Assembly: GCA_028277985.1 (NCBI GenBank)
Contig: JANQFG010000289.1
Coordinates: 62,001 to 126,000 of the forward strand
Origin: a bacterium
GTDB lineage: Bacteria; Desulfobacterota; DSWW01
Reading direction: 5' to 3'
DNA: 64,000 nucleotides
Numbering within the stretch: position 1 is the first letter of the stretch; each line of letters starts with the position of its first letter. Positions 63,601 to 64,000 of this stretch are shown here, one piece after another. A model generated the notes under the pieces. The model saw only the letters and a program-made list of their open reading frames with translations. It was not told where the DNA came from and ran no database searches. Both the position numbers and the translations under genes were made by a program.

Positions 63601-64000
63601 ATCTCTTGCCCCTGCGTCGACCAGGACGGCGACGGATACGGCGTCCCACCCGATAACGGGGGCTGCGGTTTTCCCGAGGAGGACTGCAACGACAACAATC
63701 CTCTGGCAAATCCCGCGGGGCTCGAAATTCCATACAACGACATAGACGACGACTGCGACGGCGATGTGGACGAAACGGACTGCTTCATCGCCACGGCCGC
63801 CTTCGGTTCGGAGATGGAGGGCAGGATCGAGGTGCTGAGGGACTTCCGGGATGAGGTCCTGATGGATCTTCCGGCAGGCCGGGCCCTTGTGCAGGCCTAC
63901 TACGAGTTGAGCCCTCCCGTGGCGGAGTTCATCGCCCGGCATGGGTGGCTGCGGGCGCTCGTTCGAGCGCTCTTGCTGCCCCTAGTCGGGGCTGCGTCAC
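60647..64000 (+). CDS. Exported SBBP-repeat protein with MopE motifs and CFI-box C-terminus, partial
   Basis: ATG 60647 (AAAAGGAG upstream) opens a frame of 1118 codons with no stop before the window end. It has a signal peptide ending near VQAQ, about twenty SBBP repeats (DxxGNVYVTGSSEG ... ATVKYDxxGNELWVARYDGP) up to about residue 910, then two MopE-like Cys/Asp motifs (CNDPDGDGFG, NGIDDDCDG). The last 75 residues read DCFIATAAFGSEMEG ... SPPVAEFIARHGWLR, the CFI-box C-terminal module known in exported bacterial proteins and thought to act as an anchor or sorting region. Only a few residues should be missing at the right edge. Same architecture as the proteins at 13060 and 29854. Confidence 0.88.

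Noticed and set aside
1..64000. tRNA, rRNA or integrase gene that could mark an island border
   Set aside because: None recognised by eye; a tRNA or covariance-model scan would be needed to exclude small RNA genes.

Overview
The window looks like chromosome from an uncultured Gram-negative bacterium with deltaproteobacterial (Desulfobacterota/Myxococcota-like) character. Most genes outside the central cluster encode exported proteins: FG-GAP/VCBS, SBBP and ELWxSDGT propellers, SDS22-type leucine-rich repeats, MopE-type metal-binding tails and lipoproteins. A DUF1329 protein, a Baeyer-Villiger-type flavoprotein, RecD2, FmdB, ArgC and TrpD fit that picture, but the lineage is inferred from gene content only. 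No rRNA, tRNA or CRISPR array was recognised.

Layout. 1-2000: a membrane protein cut by the left edge and an acyl-CoA synthetase-type protein. 2179-18436: a DUF1329 protein, then a long minus-strand run of secreted proteins (propeller lipoprotein, FG-GAP/sulfatase-modifying-factor fusion, paired lipoproteins, a C45 Ntn hydrolase, LRR, SBBP and FG-GAP/MopE proteins). 18671-21194: FmdB and RecD2. 21315-35991: more secreted repeat proteins, including two giant tandem LRR genes, plus a BVMO-like monooxygenase and a Cache-like protein. 36012-42835: a DUF222/HNH protein carrying in-frame palindromic repeats, a small conserved protein, a ferritin-like/GGDEF fusion and an ELWxSDGT propeller. 43029-56300: two toxin-antitoxin modules bracketing a RiPP-type cluster. 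56404-60120: argC, trpD, a coiled-coil protein and a flavodoxin. 60647-64000: a large SBBP/MopE protein with a CFI-box C-terminus, cut by the right edge.

The most notable content is the 11.4-kb cluster at 44107-55508. Fourteen plus-strand genes are tightly packed and often overlap: a long-chain-type polyprenyl diphosphate synthase, a small lipoprotein, two radical SAM enzymes (one with a full SPASM domain), two large paralogous proteins joining an isoprenoid-synthase-like domain to a cyclase-like alpha/alpha barrel, seven small cysteine-rich peptides sharing one leader motif, and a membrane M50 metalloprotease with a PqqD-like N-terminus. I read it as a ribosomal peptide pathway: the PqqD-like domain binds the shared leader, radical SAM enzymes modify the cysteine-rich cores, the M50 enzyme cuts the leader, and the isoprenoid enzymes may attach or cyclise a prenyl group. 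The last step is inference; a cysteine-rich radical-SAM RiPP combined with terpene-type enzymes would be a new combination to my knowledge.

The cluster is bracketed by two toxin-antitoxin modules, each flanked by direct repeats of about 120-130 bp. The left one duplicates what looks like the promoter of the neighbouring gene; the right one duplicates the 3' end of argC. This suggests an acquired island or recent insertions that left neighbouring genes intact.
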